A stretch of 64,000 bases of DNA from Paenibacillus_AQ nitricinens (GCF_052056485.1 NZ_CP183948.1:5332001-5396000), one strand, 5' to 3'; shown: positions 17,769 through 27,621, numbered from the stretch's first letter. Translations and numbers: made by a program. The notes: generated by a model from the sequence alone, not told the origin.

Positions 17769-19871
17769 TCATTCCTTAACTATAGTAACGTTCTGATAAT
17801 AGTGTTGCAATATCTGCTTGTAATCATACCCGCTGTCAGCCATGCCTTTCACGCCCCATTGCGACATGCCTAGACCATGACCGTATCCTTGGCCAATGAA
17901 CAGAAAGCCCGAACTGTTAGTAATCGCTCTGGCTGAGGAATCCCCCCCCATCACTACAGTTCCACTACCGTTCACATTAACCTTACCTGATGCAGAGAGT
18001 ACACCTGCGCTCTGTGAACTTCCAATCGTGCTGGTAGCACCGTCAGCGCCTAATACAGTATAACTTCCGGCTGGTACAATATCAAACAATGTACTTGGCA
18101 ATCCATTGAACGCAGAACGGAACATATCAGGATATTTCACATCCAGTGCCTGACCATTTGCTTTCACCTGAATCGCTCTTCCAGAAGGGCCGCGCTGAGT
18201 GACCTGCAAATTAAGGATGCTAGAAGGGAGCGTGCTAGTTGTTTTACCCTGCAAGCTTTTTAGAAGGTCGGCAGAGGTATATGGCCCTTTGATCCAGCTA
18301 TAACTACCGGACTCATAGACTTTGTCTAGAACAACAGCATTCTCGCCCGGATTCAACTTGCCTACCGCACTTACACTACTTTCAACAGCAGGAAGGGGGC
18401 GCACATTGACATCTTTAGTGGTAGCTGTCGCTATATCCAGTCCCGCTGCTGTTTTATTTCCTGTCAATTTAATGTTATCCTCACGTGCATATCCAGAGGT
18501 TCCATTAGCGAGCAGTAAATAATACCACTTCTTAGCGGCCGCGGTAGCTGCGACATCCTCTTTGCTGGGAACGCTGGCAAACGCATCTCCACCATTGCCC
18601 CATACCTCCGATGGATCAGAGGTTACTCCACCACTGTTCGAGGAGAATACAGCCTCTATAACTTTACCACCACTCATCAATACTTCACCGGCAGTAGCAT
18701 CCACTGCCTTAATAATAACTGGAGCCTCTGATCCGATTCCGTTATATACCTGACTCAATGTAGAATCTACTACATTCGCTACTTCGAAACGGTTGCCTTG
18801 CGCCATTGCATAGCTTCGGGCGGCGACAGCCTGAGCCTTTAGAGCTTCATCCGGCCAGCTGGAGGAAACCTCTCCTCCAACCACTGCATACAAATATTGT
18901 TCCAGTGGCACTTCATTGATAACCGCAAGGGAACCTCTCAAATTACTTAACTCCATATTTCCACGGTAGGTACGCTTGGATCTTTCTTCGAGCTGAATTC
19001 CAGCCTCACTGCCAACGGCCAAAAATTTAGCATCATTTCCGGAAACCATATAATGATTAGCCTGTGTCTCGCTGCTAAGGTCCAGCCCAGCATCCAAACG
19101 CATGATTAACCCAGGTGAAGTTGCAGCGGACATAGCAAGCTGTGGCAATGCTGCAGACACTGTGGTCTGAACAGCAGCCAAATCTTTGTCGTTTGCAGCT
19201 TCGCCTACCCATACCTCAAACTGGGCACTGCCATCACTTCCTGAAAGAAACACCTTCCAGGCATCAAAACCAGCAGCTGTAATACTACTCAGAGCAGTAT
19301 CAGCTTCTTGTTCCGAAGAATAGCGACCCGCCGATAAATGCTTATCCCCTTTCACCGCAGGGGTTTGATCAGCAGGACTGCCGAGTCCTGCCTTTACTAC
19401 ACGGGCAAGCCCATCCTTGGCAGCAGCTTCACTGACATAGACACCAGTATACAACTGATACACATTGGTTCCATTTCTAGAAATCATATAAATTTGAGGC
19501 TTATCAGAGGTAGACTGAAGCTTTTTAGCCGCATCAGCAGCTGTTTTCCAGCTTGAAGTCTCCATAACCTTTACTCTATAACCATCCACACTAACACGTA
19601 TTCTGCTCTGGGCAGGCACCAATAACAAAGGAGTGCTCCCTGGTTGGTTTGACATCAAAGTGAAGCTTTGTGTCGATTGCATAGTTACTACTGGCACGGT
19701 AGATTTATATTTACTACCAATATCGGCATAAAGGGCAACTCGAATCGTACTATTAGAATCGGCATGACTGGCGCCCGCAGGGATCAAGAGACTTCCCACA
19801 GCAATCGCAGCTGCCAGCAATCCTTTGCTTAGTGGAGCTATTCCTCCCCATTTCATCTTCGTATGCTTCAT
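17769..19871 (-). CDS. SpoIID/LytB-domain exported protein
   Basis: A 700-residue secreted or anchored protein. A signal peptide is evident (hydrophobic stretch about 17-35, ending ASHADS). A SPOR-like segment lies near 105-230. The SpoIID/LytB lytic-transglycosylase-like domain starts near 300 (NEVPLEQYLYAVVGGEVSSS, AQAVAARSYAMAQ, SSNSGGVTSDPSEVWG) and ends with GYGHGLGMSQWGVKGMA. It is interrupted at about 440-540 by an SH3b-like insert (VNVRPLPAVES, YSWIKGPYTS). SpoIID proteins cut peptidoglycan glycan strands; this one may act in sporulation or cell-wall turnover. It begins with AAGGAGG seven bases before ATG and lies between ruvB and queA. Confidence 0.82.
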   Translation of the reverse strand: MKHTKMKWGGIAPLSKGLLAAAIAVGSLLIPAGASHADSNSTIRVALYADIGSKYKSTVPVVTMQSTQSFTLMSNQPGSTPLLLVPAQSRIRVSVDGYRVKVMETSSWKTAADAAKKLQSTSDKPQIYMISRNGTNVYQLYTGVYVSEAAAKDGLARVVKAGLGSPADQTPAVKGDKHLSAGRYSSEQEADTALSSITAAGFDAWKVFLSGSDGSAQFEVWVGEAANDKDLAAVQTTVSAALPQLAMSAATSPGLIMRLDAGLDLSSETQANHYMVSGNDAKFLAVGSEAGIQLEERSKRTYRGNMELSNLRGSLAVINEVPLEQYLYAVVGGEVSSSWPDEALKAQAVAARSYAMAQGNRFEVANVVDSTLSQVYNGIGSEAPVIIKAVDATAGEVLMSGGKVIEAVFSSNSGGVTSDPSEVWGNGGDAFASVPSKEDVAATAAAKKWYYLLLANGTSGYAREDNIKLTGNKTAAGLDIATATTKDVNVRPLPAVESSVSAVGKLNPGENAVVLDKVYESGSYSWIKGPYTSADLLKSLQGKTTSTLPSSILNLQVTQRGPSGRAIQVKANGQALDVKYPDMFRSAFNGLPSTLFDIVPAGSYTVLGADGATSTIGSSQSAGVLSASGKVNVNGSGTVVMGGDSSARAITNSSGFLFIGQGYGHGLGMSQWGVKGMADSGYDYKQILQHYYQNVTIVKE

Positions 19872-19903
19872 CCAGCATCCTCCTTTTAAATGTAGTTACT
19901 GAC

Positions 19904-20911
19904 TCAGTGCTGCTCCGGAGGGAGCGGAAGGCCTAAGTGATGATAAGCGGCCGGGGTTACAATTCTTCCACGAGGGCTCCGCTGCAAGAACCCTATCTGC
20001 AGCAGGTAAGGCTCATAAACATCCTCAATCGTCTGACTTTCCTCACCAATTGTAGCAGCAATCGTATCCAGACCTACAGGACCGCCACGAAAGCTTGAAA
20101 TCATTGCTCTTAACATCTTATGATCGATGCTATCCAACCCACGTGGGTCTACTTGCAGCATCTTCAGGGCTTCCCCGGAAATCTCCGGGGTTATAATCCC
20201 ATCGCCGCGAACTTGAGCAAAATCACGAACTCGCTTCAGGAGCCGGTTCGCAATCCGCGGCGTTCCACGGGAACGAAGCGCTATCTCTTCCGCCGCATCT
20301 CCGACAATCTCAATCCCTAAAAGATCTGCATTTCGAGCAACAATGAAGCTTAGCTCATCTATGGTATAGAACTCCAAGCGGCTGACCACTCCGAAACGAT
20401 CTCGTAGTGGCGCTGACAGCAGGCCAGCACGGGTGGTAGCACCTATAAGTGTAAAAGGCGGCAAATCCAATCGTACCGAACGGGCACTTGGCCCTTTGCC
20501 GATCATGATATCCAGCGCGAAGTCCTCCATCGCCGGATACATTACCTCCTCCACCGTCCGGTGTAAGCGGTGAATTTCATCAATGAACAGCACGTCGCCT
20601 TCCTGCAGGTTCGTCAGCAGGGCGGCTAAATCTCCCGGCCGCTCTATAGCAGGACCGGATGTTGTTCGTAAATTCACACCCAGCTCATTGGCGATAATGT
20701 TCGCAAGTGTTGTTTTACCGAGACCTGGAGGCCCGTAGAGCAGCACATGATCCAGCGCTTCACTTCTCATTTTGGCTGCTTCGATATATATTTTCAGGTT
20801 TTCTTTCACCTGATTCTGTCCGATATATTCTCCCAGATAACGAGGGCGTAAGCTTAATTCTACGGCTTGCTCGTCCATCATTAAATTAGCGGATATAATC
20901 CGGTCATCCAT
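19904..20911 (-). CDS. ruvB: Holliday junction helicase RuvB
   Basis: RuvB is the AAA+ hexameric motor driving branch migration of Holliday junctions with RuvA. The 335-residue protein has Walker A GPPGLGKTTLANI near 63, Walker B FIDEIHRLHR near 112, sensor and arginine motifs GATTRAGLLSAPLRDRFG, and the C-terminal winged helix ending TPAAYHHLGLP. It follows ruvA with a 35-base gap and a good AAAGGGAG site. Confidence 0.98.
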   Translation of the reverse strand: MDDRIISANLMMDEQAVELSLRPRYLGEYIGQNQVKENLKIYIEAAKMRSEALDHVLLYGPPGLGKTTLANIIANELGVNLRTTSGPAIERPGDLAALLTNLQEGDVLFIDEIHRLHRTVEEVMYPAMEDFALDIMIGKGPSARSVRLDLPPFTLIGATTRAGLLSAPLRDRFGVVSRLEFYTIDELSFIVARNADLLGIEIVGDAAEEIALRSRGTPRIANRLLKRVRDFAQVRGDGIITPEISGEALKMLQVDPRGLDSIDHKMLRAMISSFRGGPVGLDTIAATIGEESQTIEDVYEPYLLQIGFLQRSPRGRIVTPAAYHHLGLPLPPEQH

Positions 20912-20946
20912 TCCTATCGCTCCCTTTCTTCAGGATGTGTTCGGTT

Positions 20947-21564
20947 TTACTTAGCAATATATAATAGCCCAAGTGCTTTCTTCATCAACACATCTACAGT
21001 CCCTGTCTCTGCGCCCTCTTTCTTCATAGCGAGCCATACACGGTCCAATTCACTTTCGGTATAGCCCAATCCCTTAAGGGCATCTCTAGCTTCTTGCCAA
21101 GCTAATCCATCCGCTCTTTCTTCCATTGGAACTGCAAATAATCCCGTTTGCATCGAAGCCATACTGAGTCCGTCCAGCTTGTCCTTCAAATCTAAGATCA
21201 TCCGCTGCGCCGTCTTCTTGCCAATGCCCGGCAGTTTCGTTAAGAAGGTTATATTCTCTTGGTAAATTGCCGAGATCAACTGATCTGGAGTCCCACCTGT
21301 CAGTATTCCGAGCGCAACCTTCGGACCGATCCCGGATACCTCAATCAACTTGCGGAACAATTTTTGCTCCTCCCGAGTCGGGAACCCGAACAGAAGCGTC
21401 GCATCCTCACGTGTTTGATAATGAATATAGATCGTTACAGGTCCTTCTACTTTAGCAAAAGCATAAGGGTTCGGGCAGAATACCCGGTATCCTACGCCCT
21501 GCACATCCAGCACCACATATTCCGACTCTAAATGAACGACGGGTCCTCTTAAGAAATCTATCAT
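20947..21564 (-). CDS. ruvA: Holliday junction branch migration protein RuvA
   Basis: RuvA binds the four-way junction and loads RuvB. At 205 residues it has the N-terminal OB fold (MIDFLRGPVVHLESEYVVLD), tandem helix-hairpin-helix motifs (LIEVSGIGPKVALGIL, LTKLPGIGKKTAQRMI) and the C-terminal RuvB-binding helix region. Its ATG overlaps the ruvC stop by four bases (ATGA), indicating translational coupling. Confidence 0.97.
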   Translation of the reverse strand: MIDFLRGPVVHLESEYVVLDVQGVGYRVFCPNPYAFAKVEGPVTIYIHYQTREDATLLFGFPTREEQKLFRKLIEVSGIGPKVALGILTGGTPDQLISAIYQENITFLTKLPGIGKKTAQRMILDLKDKLDGLSMASMQTGLFAVPMEERADGLAWQEARDALKGLGYTESELDRVWLAMKKEGAETGTVDVLMKKALGLLYIAK

Positions 21565-22064
21565 TTTCGCAATACCTCATTTAATTTAGAATTAAGACTG
21601 CTCGAATGGGCATGACATACCGCTACCGCTAGTGCATCGGCCACATCATCCGGTTTAGGGATCGCCGATAATTTCAGCAACAGCTTCACCATTTCCTGTA
21701 CCTGCCGCTTCTCAGCCTTACCATAACCAACTACTGCCTGCTTCACCATCATAGGTGTATATTCCGACACGGGTAAGCCACGCTGTACAGCAGCTAATAT
21801 CGTCACTCCGCGGGCCTGAGCTACTGGCAATGCTGTTGTAACATTACGTGCGAAGAACAACTTCTCTATCGCTACAGCATCAGGTTTATATTTATCAATA
21901 AGCTGACCCATGCCTTCATAGACATGCAGCAGACGTTCTTCCTCAGGCGTATGAGCCTCGGTTTGGATACAACCATATTGGACTGGGGTCAATTTATGAC
22001 CTTCCTTATCCACAAAGCCAAAACCGACAATCGCCAGCCCCGGATCAATTCCCAAAATGCGCAA
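21561..22064 (-). CDS. ruvC: Holliday junction resolvase RuvC
   Basis: RuvC cleaves Holliday junctions symmetrically. The 167-residue product has the catalytic first strand MRILGIDPGLAIVGFG (Asp 7), the acidic residue in VAIEKLFFARN, and the C-terminal acid pair in PKPDDVADALAVAVCH. It starts with TTG at 22064, seven bases after AGGAGAG. ruvC-ruvA-ruvB are in order. Bacillus subtilis lacks ruvC here, so its presence in this cluster marks a Paenibacillus-type arrangement. Confidence 0.95.
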   Translation of the reverse strand: MRILGIDPGLAIVGFGFVDKEGHKLTPVQYGCIQTEAHTPEEERLLHVYEGMGQLIDKYKPDAVAIEKLFFARNVTTALPVAQARGVTILAAVQRGLPVSEYTPMMVKQAVVGYGKAEKRQVQEMVKLLLKLSAIPKPDDVADALAVAVCHAHSSSLNSKLNEVLRK

Positions 22065-22255
22065 ACACGATCTCTCCTCTATAACAGGCAGTTTATTCCA
22101 CCGTTTTCATCCATTACTCCGCTACGAAGCGAACATATGTATTCCTTCAAACCATTATAGCAAAAATACCTCTTCCGGGAGAAAAAAAGTTTACCCTCTG
22201 ATGCGAAATGACAACTTTAGGCCTATAATGAGAACCTCAAAACTTCTTATATTTG

Positions 22256-22303
22256 CAAAGAAAAAGCTGCCCTATAGCCATTAATAATGACTTTAGGACA
22301 GCT
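22256..22303 (-). terminator. Intrinsic terminator after bofC
   Basis: Minus strand AGCTGTCCTA pairs with TAGGGCAGCT (one mismatch), followed by TTTTTCTTT, 17 bases beyond the bofC stop. The remaining 190 bases to ruvC (22065-22255) hold no other feature I can support. Confidence 0.75.
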
Positions 22304-22319
22304 GATATGCTTAAGGATG

Positions 22320-23039
22320 CTATTGCTTATTCTGCATGACATGTTCTGCAGCCTCACGCGCGTAGTCACTGAAGGTGGACAATACGCTATTGTACTCTTC
22401 AATATCTTGTACACGAATGCCCTCATGAAGCTCTTTCCAAATACTTTCCGGCAGAGAGGATTTCAAGGAACCCATATCCATTTGAAAAAAAGTCTTCAGC
22501 ACCTTTTCCTGTACCGGAGGCCCTTTAAATAATTTCAAGTTCCCAAATGCATCGACTCCGATATAGGCTTCTTTTTTCGTCAGGGTCGATAGATCATTCA
22601 CTTTTTGTTCCAGCCACAAATCTCCATCGCTGCTAATCCAACCGCTCCATGCAGAGTGTTCGTGAATTATCTTTTTAAGCTGAAGCGGGTTCTTTACACC
22701 TGGCAATGTCTGAACTTCTTCTCCAGATACATACGATATTTTTAAATGAACGGTTCTGCTGAGTCCGCTTTGAGCGATCGTCTGCAACAGTTGTTCGTTT
22801 TTTATGGTGCCCTTCTCTTTCTCCTCACCGCTGTCCACGCCTACTTTAAATACAGCTGCGGCCAACTCACTTTCGGCACTATCCGTCCAACTAGAATCCG
22901 TCAGCAGGCCACTGATTTCCTCAGGTACCTGCATGCTGCGCCAGGCCAGTACAGTAAGAGCTAAACAAGCTGCCCCTACCCAAAGCGCCTTTTTCCAACG
23001 TCTCCATCGCTGCCAAAGTTGTTTTTTTATGCGCGACAC
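22320..23039 (-). CDS. bofC: BofC-like intercompartmental signalling protein
   Basis: BofC is exported in the forespore and restrains SpoIVB in sigma-K checkpoint signalling. The 239-residue product has a basic N-terminus, one hydrophobic helix (about 17-33) and a conserved C-terminal BofC domain: TVHLKISYVSGEE, WISSDGDLWLEQ, EAYIGVDAFGNLKLFKGPP. The open frame extends 17 codons further, but GTG at 23039 follows AAGGGA at five bases while the upstream ATG has no ribosome site. Position next to ruv genes agrees with Bacillus. Confidence 0.83.
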   Translation of the reverse strand: MSRIKKQLWQRWRRWKKALWVGAACLALTVLAWRSMQVPEEISGLLTDSSWTDSAESELAAAVFKVGVDSGEEKEKGTIKNEQLLQTIAQSGLSRTVHLKISYVSGEEVQTLPGVKNPLQLKKIIHEHSAWSGWISSDGDLWLEQKVNDLSTLTKKEAYIGVDAFGNLKLFKGPPVQEKVLKTFFQMDMGSLKSSLPESIWKELHEGIRVQDIEEYNSVLSTFSDYAREAAEHVMQNKQ

Positions 23040-23150
23040 GTTAATCCCTTCATTCTGGTTTTTCCCTATTGTGACCTGAGAAGGGATCATTTATGCGCTT
23101 TTCTGTGAATAATCGATATTTTATTACAATTATAAGGTTGACCTTGCAGT

Positions 23151-25277
23151 TTAAGCGTTTGGAATAACCGGCAGCTTCACATGGCTTGGATATTTACTAT
23201 TATGGTAAACGGTCTGCAGAACAGTAATTGCTTCTGTATCTTCATATGGATTATTACCTGTGTTCGTATTAGGGAAAGCAACGAATTTACTGGACGAGGT
23301 GATCGAGAACCGAACCCGGTGCCCCACTGCAAATCTATGGGCAATATTGGGCATGAAAATATCATATTCCTCTACTTGGCCAGGCGTGAGCAGTTCAGGT
23401 GCATCAAATCCATGACGATATTTAGCTCTAACAATATAGTTAGATAACCGGATAGAGTCGCCTTGTTCATTCACATCGCTAAGCGTAACTACCCAATCTG
23501 TATCCTTACCTGTACTAGCAGCGTAGATCACAGCTGACAATTCCCCAGCGATAGTCAATTCTTCCTTCAACACTTCACTGGTGTACACAAGGATATCATT
23601 CCGCAGCTCGTATTTCCGTAAATTTTCAGGCTCTCGCTCACCGCTATCATTCATCGGATCATTTGGGTTATAGACGTAAGTATCTTCGGGAGAGTGTTCC
23701 TCTGGTGCTGTGAGCAGCTTCCCATCACCTTGTCCTGAATTAGCCCGGCCCCCACTGGAAAGATAGAAAGGAGAAGTCACTGCTTCAGCAGGTGTCCAAT
23801 CCTCCGATGTTCTCCACTGATTCTCGCCAACGACATAATAAGAGGCTCTAGGCTCCTGATCTATTCCATTCGGAATACCTTTCAAGAAACGGTCAAACCA
23901 GCGCAGGACAGAAACATCGTAATCATAAACCACTGCATCATTGCCAAAGCTTAACCCCTCATAGTCTCTGGCTCTGTTGGGTCCATGCTCCCATGCCCCC
24001 AGACGGATTTTCCGGTTCGGCACATCATGTTCAGTCAGCATTCTCCATGTCTCTGATACCCCAGGGCTGTCCCCGTCATACCAGCCTGAGATTACATACA
24101 TAGGGACCTGTACCTGATCCCCGCGTTCCGTAAAGGTACAGTTTCTCCAGAAATCATCATACTCCGGATGCTGGCTCCACAGATCCCAAGGACCTGATGC
24201 TTTGCCGATCATTTGCTGTGGAATCTCCTTAATCGGTCTCGCATCGACGGCCGCTTCTGGGTTCACCGTTATGCCCCCAAAAATATCAAAATCCGTCCGG
24301 GTACCCACAGATTGTGCAAGCGTCCAAGACAAGAGCGGCCAAGAGCAAAGCGTTCCACCCTTACGCGCTGTATCTACAAACGGTGAGCCAACATTCACTT
24401 CATCCACCACAGCCTTCAAATTAGGGTGTCCACTGGTCGCCGCCGAGACAACAACAAAGCCGAGATAGGACGCGCCCCACATTCCAACATTGCCATCTGA
24501 CCAATCCTGCGCGATAATCCAATCGATCGTATCGTAGCCATCATCCCGTTCATTATAAAAAGGAATCAATTCCCCTTCCGAATCCGCCCGACCTCTAACG
24601 TCCTGTGACACCACTGCATAACCTTTGTTAGCCCATCTCATAAAAATCTCTTTTTTTCCGTTACGGTCATAGCAGGTTCTCACAAGAATCGTCGGCAGCT
24701 TGGTTCCCGGCTGAATGCCCTCAGGAAGAAACACATCCGTAGCCAGTCTCACGCCATCACGCATCGGAATCAGATCCGTACCCAAATCATTCACACCATA
24801 CTCGGGCTTGGACAAAAGGGGATCATCATAAACAACCAGAGGCGTCAGCTTCTCATATCCTGCTTTAACAATCAGCTCAATGCCATACCGGTTCGGCGTA
24901 AGAAAAGCAATAATCTCACCATCCAAGGTCACAATATCCAGTGCCGTCTCTTTTCGTAACGCCCATACTTGTGAAGTAAGCTCACGGCCATCCAATACAG
25001 CCTGATACTGAATATGCTTTTGATAAAGATCGCCATTACTTAGGACTACCTCATCATTGGCCCACTCTGCTTTAGCGTATGCGTCCATGTATTCGTGGAT
25101 TTTTTGAAATGGAAGGACGGTCTTGAACTGGCTATCCAGCACATTGTATTGCATTTGTGTTCGTCTGCGTGGATCAACCTTAGCGAGCATAATTTGTTGT
25201 TCCGTGAAATGTATTTTCCCTGAATAAATGCCAGAACAGTAGAAGTTAAATGCAGTAGTGTTCAAGTATGTTGTCAT
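23151..25277 (-). CDS. CocE/NonD (S15) family alpha/beta hydrolase
   Basis: This 708-residue enzyme has an N-terminal extension (1-150) and a CocE/X-Pro dipeptidyl-peptidase-like hydrolase core starting IPMRDGVRLATDVFLPEG near 170. The serine nucleophile is in GMWGASYLGFV near 270, followed by YDGDSPGVSETW (Asp) and EHGPNRA (His), and a C-terminal jelly-roll domain (about 560-700). Relatives include cocaine esterase, glutaryl-7-ACA acylase and X-Pro peptidases. It is the last gene of an operon with M19 dipeptidase (11-base gap) and cyclodeaminase-like genes, so a peptide or amide substrate is plausible. The exact substrate cannot be called. Confidence 0.85.
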   Translation of the reverse strand: MTTYLNTTAFNFYCSGIYSGKIHFTEQQIMLAKVDPRRRTQMQYNVLDSQFKTVLPFQKIHEYMDAYAKAEWANDEVVLSNGDLYQKHIQYQAVLDGRELTSQVWALRKETALDIVTLDGEIIAFLTPNRYGIELIVKAGYEKLTPLVVYDDPLLSKPEYGVNDLGTDLIPMRDGVRLATDVFLPEGIQPGTKLPTILVRTCYDRNGKKEIFMRWANKGYAVVSQDVRGRADSEGELIPFYNERDDGYDTIDWIIAQDWSDGNVGMWGASYLGFVVVSAATSGHPNLKAVVDEVNVGSPFVDTARKGGTLCSWPLLSWTLAQSVGTRTDFDIFGGITVNPEAAVDARPIKEIPQQMIGKASGPWDLWSQHPEYDDFWRNCTFTERGDQVQVPMYVISGWYDGDSPGVSETWRMLTEHDVPNRKIRLGAWEHGPNRARDYEGLSFGNDAVVYDYDVSVLRWFDRFLKGIPNGIDQEPRASYYVVGENQWRTSEDWTPAEAVTSPFYLSSGGRANSGQGDGKLLTAPEEHSPEDTYVYNPNDPMNDSGEREPENLRKYELRNDILVYTSEVLKEELTIAGELSAVIYAASTGKDTDWVVTLSDVNEQGDSIRLSNYIVRAKYRHGFDAPELLTPGQVEEYDIFMPNIAHRFAVGHRVRFSITSSSKFVAFPNTNTGNNPYEDTEAITVLQTVYHNSKYPSHVKLPVIPNA

Positions 25278-25288
25278 CTATTTATCCC

Positions 25289-26449
25289 CTATCCCCAAAT
25301 TTCTTCAAATACGCGCAGCCAGTTACCACCCATAATCTTTGCAATATCCTCATCCTTATAACCGCGAGCCACTAGACCTCTAGTAAAGTTGATAAAATAG
25401 CTATATTTTTCAAGCCCAGCAACGGTTTCAGTAGAAGGTCCGTCTCCTTTGGCAAATCCTAGCTTAGGTGCAATATGTTCTTTAAAATAAATCAATGACC
25501 AGAGCACATCGCTCATCGGCCAATCCGTTCCAATCCCGACATGATCCACGCCTACAAGCCGAATCACATATTCGATATGATCTAGCACATGATCAATGGT
25601 CGTATGGTTAGGATCTTCATGAACAAACCACGGCATAGCAAAAATACCGACGACTCCACCCGTCTTAGAGATCGCGATGATTTCCTCATCACTTTTGCAG
25701 CGCATATGCGGATAGATGGCCTCAACACCCGTGTGTGAAGCAATGACCGGAGTCTTAGAGTACTGGCAGGCATCGAGTGTTGTTTGTTTTCCGCAATGTC
25801 CCGTATCTACAATGATCCCGAGCTTGTTGAGGCGCTCAATGAATCTTTTTCCATAATTCGTAATTCCAGCGTTCGACTGTTCTGCACAGCCTGCACCGAC
25901 CTGATTCTGATTGTTATAGGTTAATTGTAAAATTCTTAAGCCAAAATTATGTAACACATCTAATAGGTCCAGATTGGTACCTAGGCCATCCGTTTCTTGC
26001 GCCGTGATAATACCCGCCTTATGGCCATTACGCTTGGCTGCACGTATGTCCTCTGCGGTTAAAGCTTTCACTAACCAATCTGCGGAGTCGAACTGAAGCT
26101 GAACTTCAGCCATACTATTGATCATGCTTTCTAAGGACTCTAAATGAAGCTCCCGGTTACCCGCGGTAATTCCCGATTTATACCATTCACTTTTATACTC
26201 AGGAATCTCACCGCTGGCCGACAGCTTTGTGATCATTTTTGCTGGCATGCTGCTGTATATCATCGGCTCATCTTTATAGGGCTCACACAGCTCTTTTATT
26301 TTTTCAGACACAGACTCTGGAATTGCGTTTGGAGATAAGGGACCTTGAAATAGCAAATCAATATTAATGTTCTGCTCGTGCAAACGTACTGCCCGTTCTT
26401 CTTCCTGCTCCGTCAACTTGAAATCATACAAACCTTCATATGTACTCAT
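25289..26449 (-). CDS. M19-family membrane-dipeptidase-like metallohydrolase
   Basis: This 386-residue TIM-barrel enzyme resembles renal dipeptidase (peptidase M19), a binuclear zinc hydrolase of dipeptides including D-residue and dehydro substrates. Visible ligand motifs are GIITAQETDGLG (bridging Glu), IVDTGHCG and VIASHTG (two His), and HVGIGTDW (Asp). The N-terminal metal motif H-x-D reads N29-I-D31, so one ligand differs. No signal peptide is seen, so it is probably cytoplasmic. ATG follows AAGGAG; the ribosome site sits in the end of the upstream gene, implying one operon with OCD-like and CocE genes. Confidence 0.87.
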   Translation of the reverse strand: MSTYEGLYDFKLTEQEEERAVRLHEQNINIDLLFQGPLSPNAIPESVSEKIKELCEPYKDEPMIYSSMPAKMITKLSASGEIPEYKSEWYKSGITAGNRELHLESLESMINSMAEVQLQFDSADWLVKALTAEDIRAAKRNGHKAGIITAQETDGLGTNLDLLDVLHNFGLRILQLTYNNQNQVGAGCAEQSNAGITNYGKRFIERLNKLGIIVDTGHCGKQTTLDACQYSKTPVIASHTGVEAIYPHMRCKSDEEIIAISKTGGVVGIFAMPWFVHEDPNHTTIDHVLDHIEYVIRLVGVDHVGIGTDWPMSDVLWSLIYFKEHIAPKLGFAKGDGPSTETVAGLEKYSYFINFTRGLVARGYKDEDIAKIMGGNWLRVFEEIWG

Positions 26450-26463
26450 CGTGTGGTCGCTCC

Positions 26464-27438
26464 TTAGAATGCAATTTCAATGCCTTTTTGTAATTTAACA
26501 GCTTCATTATAAATGAAGTTAGCCGCTGCTAAATCTTCTATCGCAAGTCCTAGTCCTTTAAAAAGAGTGATCTCATCAGCTGTAGCTCTGCCCTCAATAT
26601 GCCCGCTGATCAGTTCACCGATTTCACCGATGATATGACCTGAATTAATCACGCCTTCCTTCAGCGGAATTAAATAATCCCCTGATTCATGATGTGCGGA
26701 TTCCAATCGGTCAACATATAACTTAGCTAACCGAACGGTCTCCGAATCCAGCTCGCGATCCGCAGATCTGCACGCTCCAATAGCGTTGATATGTACTCCG
26801 TGCTTCAGCCATTCTCCTTTGAGCACAGGCTCTGTGGATGCTGTTACGGTACAAATGATATCTGCAGGGCTGACTGCCTCTTGAGCAGACTCCGCCACTA
26901 TTATATCCACACCATATTTAGGGCTCATTTCTGCTTGAAAATCTCTTGCCTTTGCAGGTGTTCTATTCCAAACTCTGACCTCACGAATCGATCGAACCAG
27001 TAACATCGCTTCCAGATGGCTTTTGGCTTGTTCACCCGTGCCCAGAATGGCAAGCACCTCTGCATCTTCTCTGGCCAGATAACGAGTGGCTACTGCGCTA
27101 ACAGCCGCTGTGCGAATTGCAGTAATCTTCTGTCCATCTACTACAGCTTTCAGAACACCGGTAGAAGAATCGAATAACGTAACAAGCCCTTGATGGGAAG
27201 GTAAACCTGAGCCATGATTACTTGGAAACACACTGATGATCTTGGCGCCTGCTACTTCTTCGCTCTGCAAAAAGCCCGGCATTAAGCCAATCAGATTGCC
27301 TTGGTGCAGCGGGAGTACTTGTCTTAAGCTTTGTATGGCTTGTCCTGCGGACAAATCCTTCAAAACGGATTCCATCACAGTGATGCAAGACTCCATTGCT
27401 AATAACTCAGCCACTTCATTTTGATTAATAACTAGCAT
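26464..27438 (-). CDS. Ornithine cyclodeaminase/mu-crystallin family protein
   Basis: The 324-residue NAD(P)-dependent enzyme shows family motifs VAGAKIISVFPSN near 63, TAIRTAAVSAVATRYLA near 110, the Rossmann loop LAILGTGEQAKSHLEA near 130 and GACRSADRELD near 220. The family includes ornithine cyclodeaminase, alanine dehydrogenase and imine reductases, so the substrate is unresolved. The frame continues 17 codons upstream, but ATG at 27438 lies eight bases from GGAGG and gives MLVINQNEV. It is the first gene of the three-gene operon reaching 23151. Confidence 0.85.
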   Translation of the reverse strand: MLVINQNEVAELLAMESCITVMESVLKDLSAGQAIQSLRQVLPLHQGNLIGLMPGFLQSEEVAGAKIISVFPSNHGSGLPSHQGLVTLFDSSTGVLKAVVDGQKITAIRTAAVSAVATRYLAREDAEVLAILGTGEQAKSHLEAMLLVRSIREVRVWNRTPAKARDFQAEMSPKYGVDIIVAESAQEAVSPADIICTVTASTEPVLKGEWLKHGVHINAIGACRSADRELDSETVRLAKLYVDRLESAHHESGDYLIPLKEGVINSGHIIGEIGELISGHIEGRATADEITLFKGLGLAIEDLAAANFIYNEAVKLQKGIEIAF

Positions 27439-27556
27439 AAGACAAACCTCCATTACTTCATTGTGGCAAGAAAACAAATATGGGAACACAAAATTATTCT
27501 TTATATCATAACTTATACGCTTTAAATATTCATGTATAAAGCTGGAATTCAGGAAT

Positions 27557-27585
27557 TTGTTTAACCACTAGCTATTCGCTATACT
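27557..27585 (+). promoter_or_regulatory. Promoter of the first aldo/keto reductase gene
   Basis: TTGTTT and TATACT separated by 17 bases, with an upstream TGC-like CGC extension, end 36 bases before the TTG start at 27622. Confidence 0.75.
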
Positions 27586-27621
27586 TAATATAGTTCATAT
27601 TCTATTTTAAGGAGCTGACGA

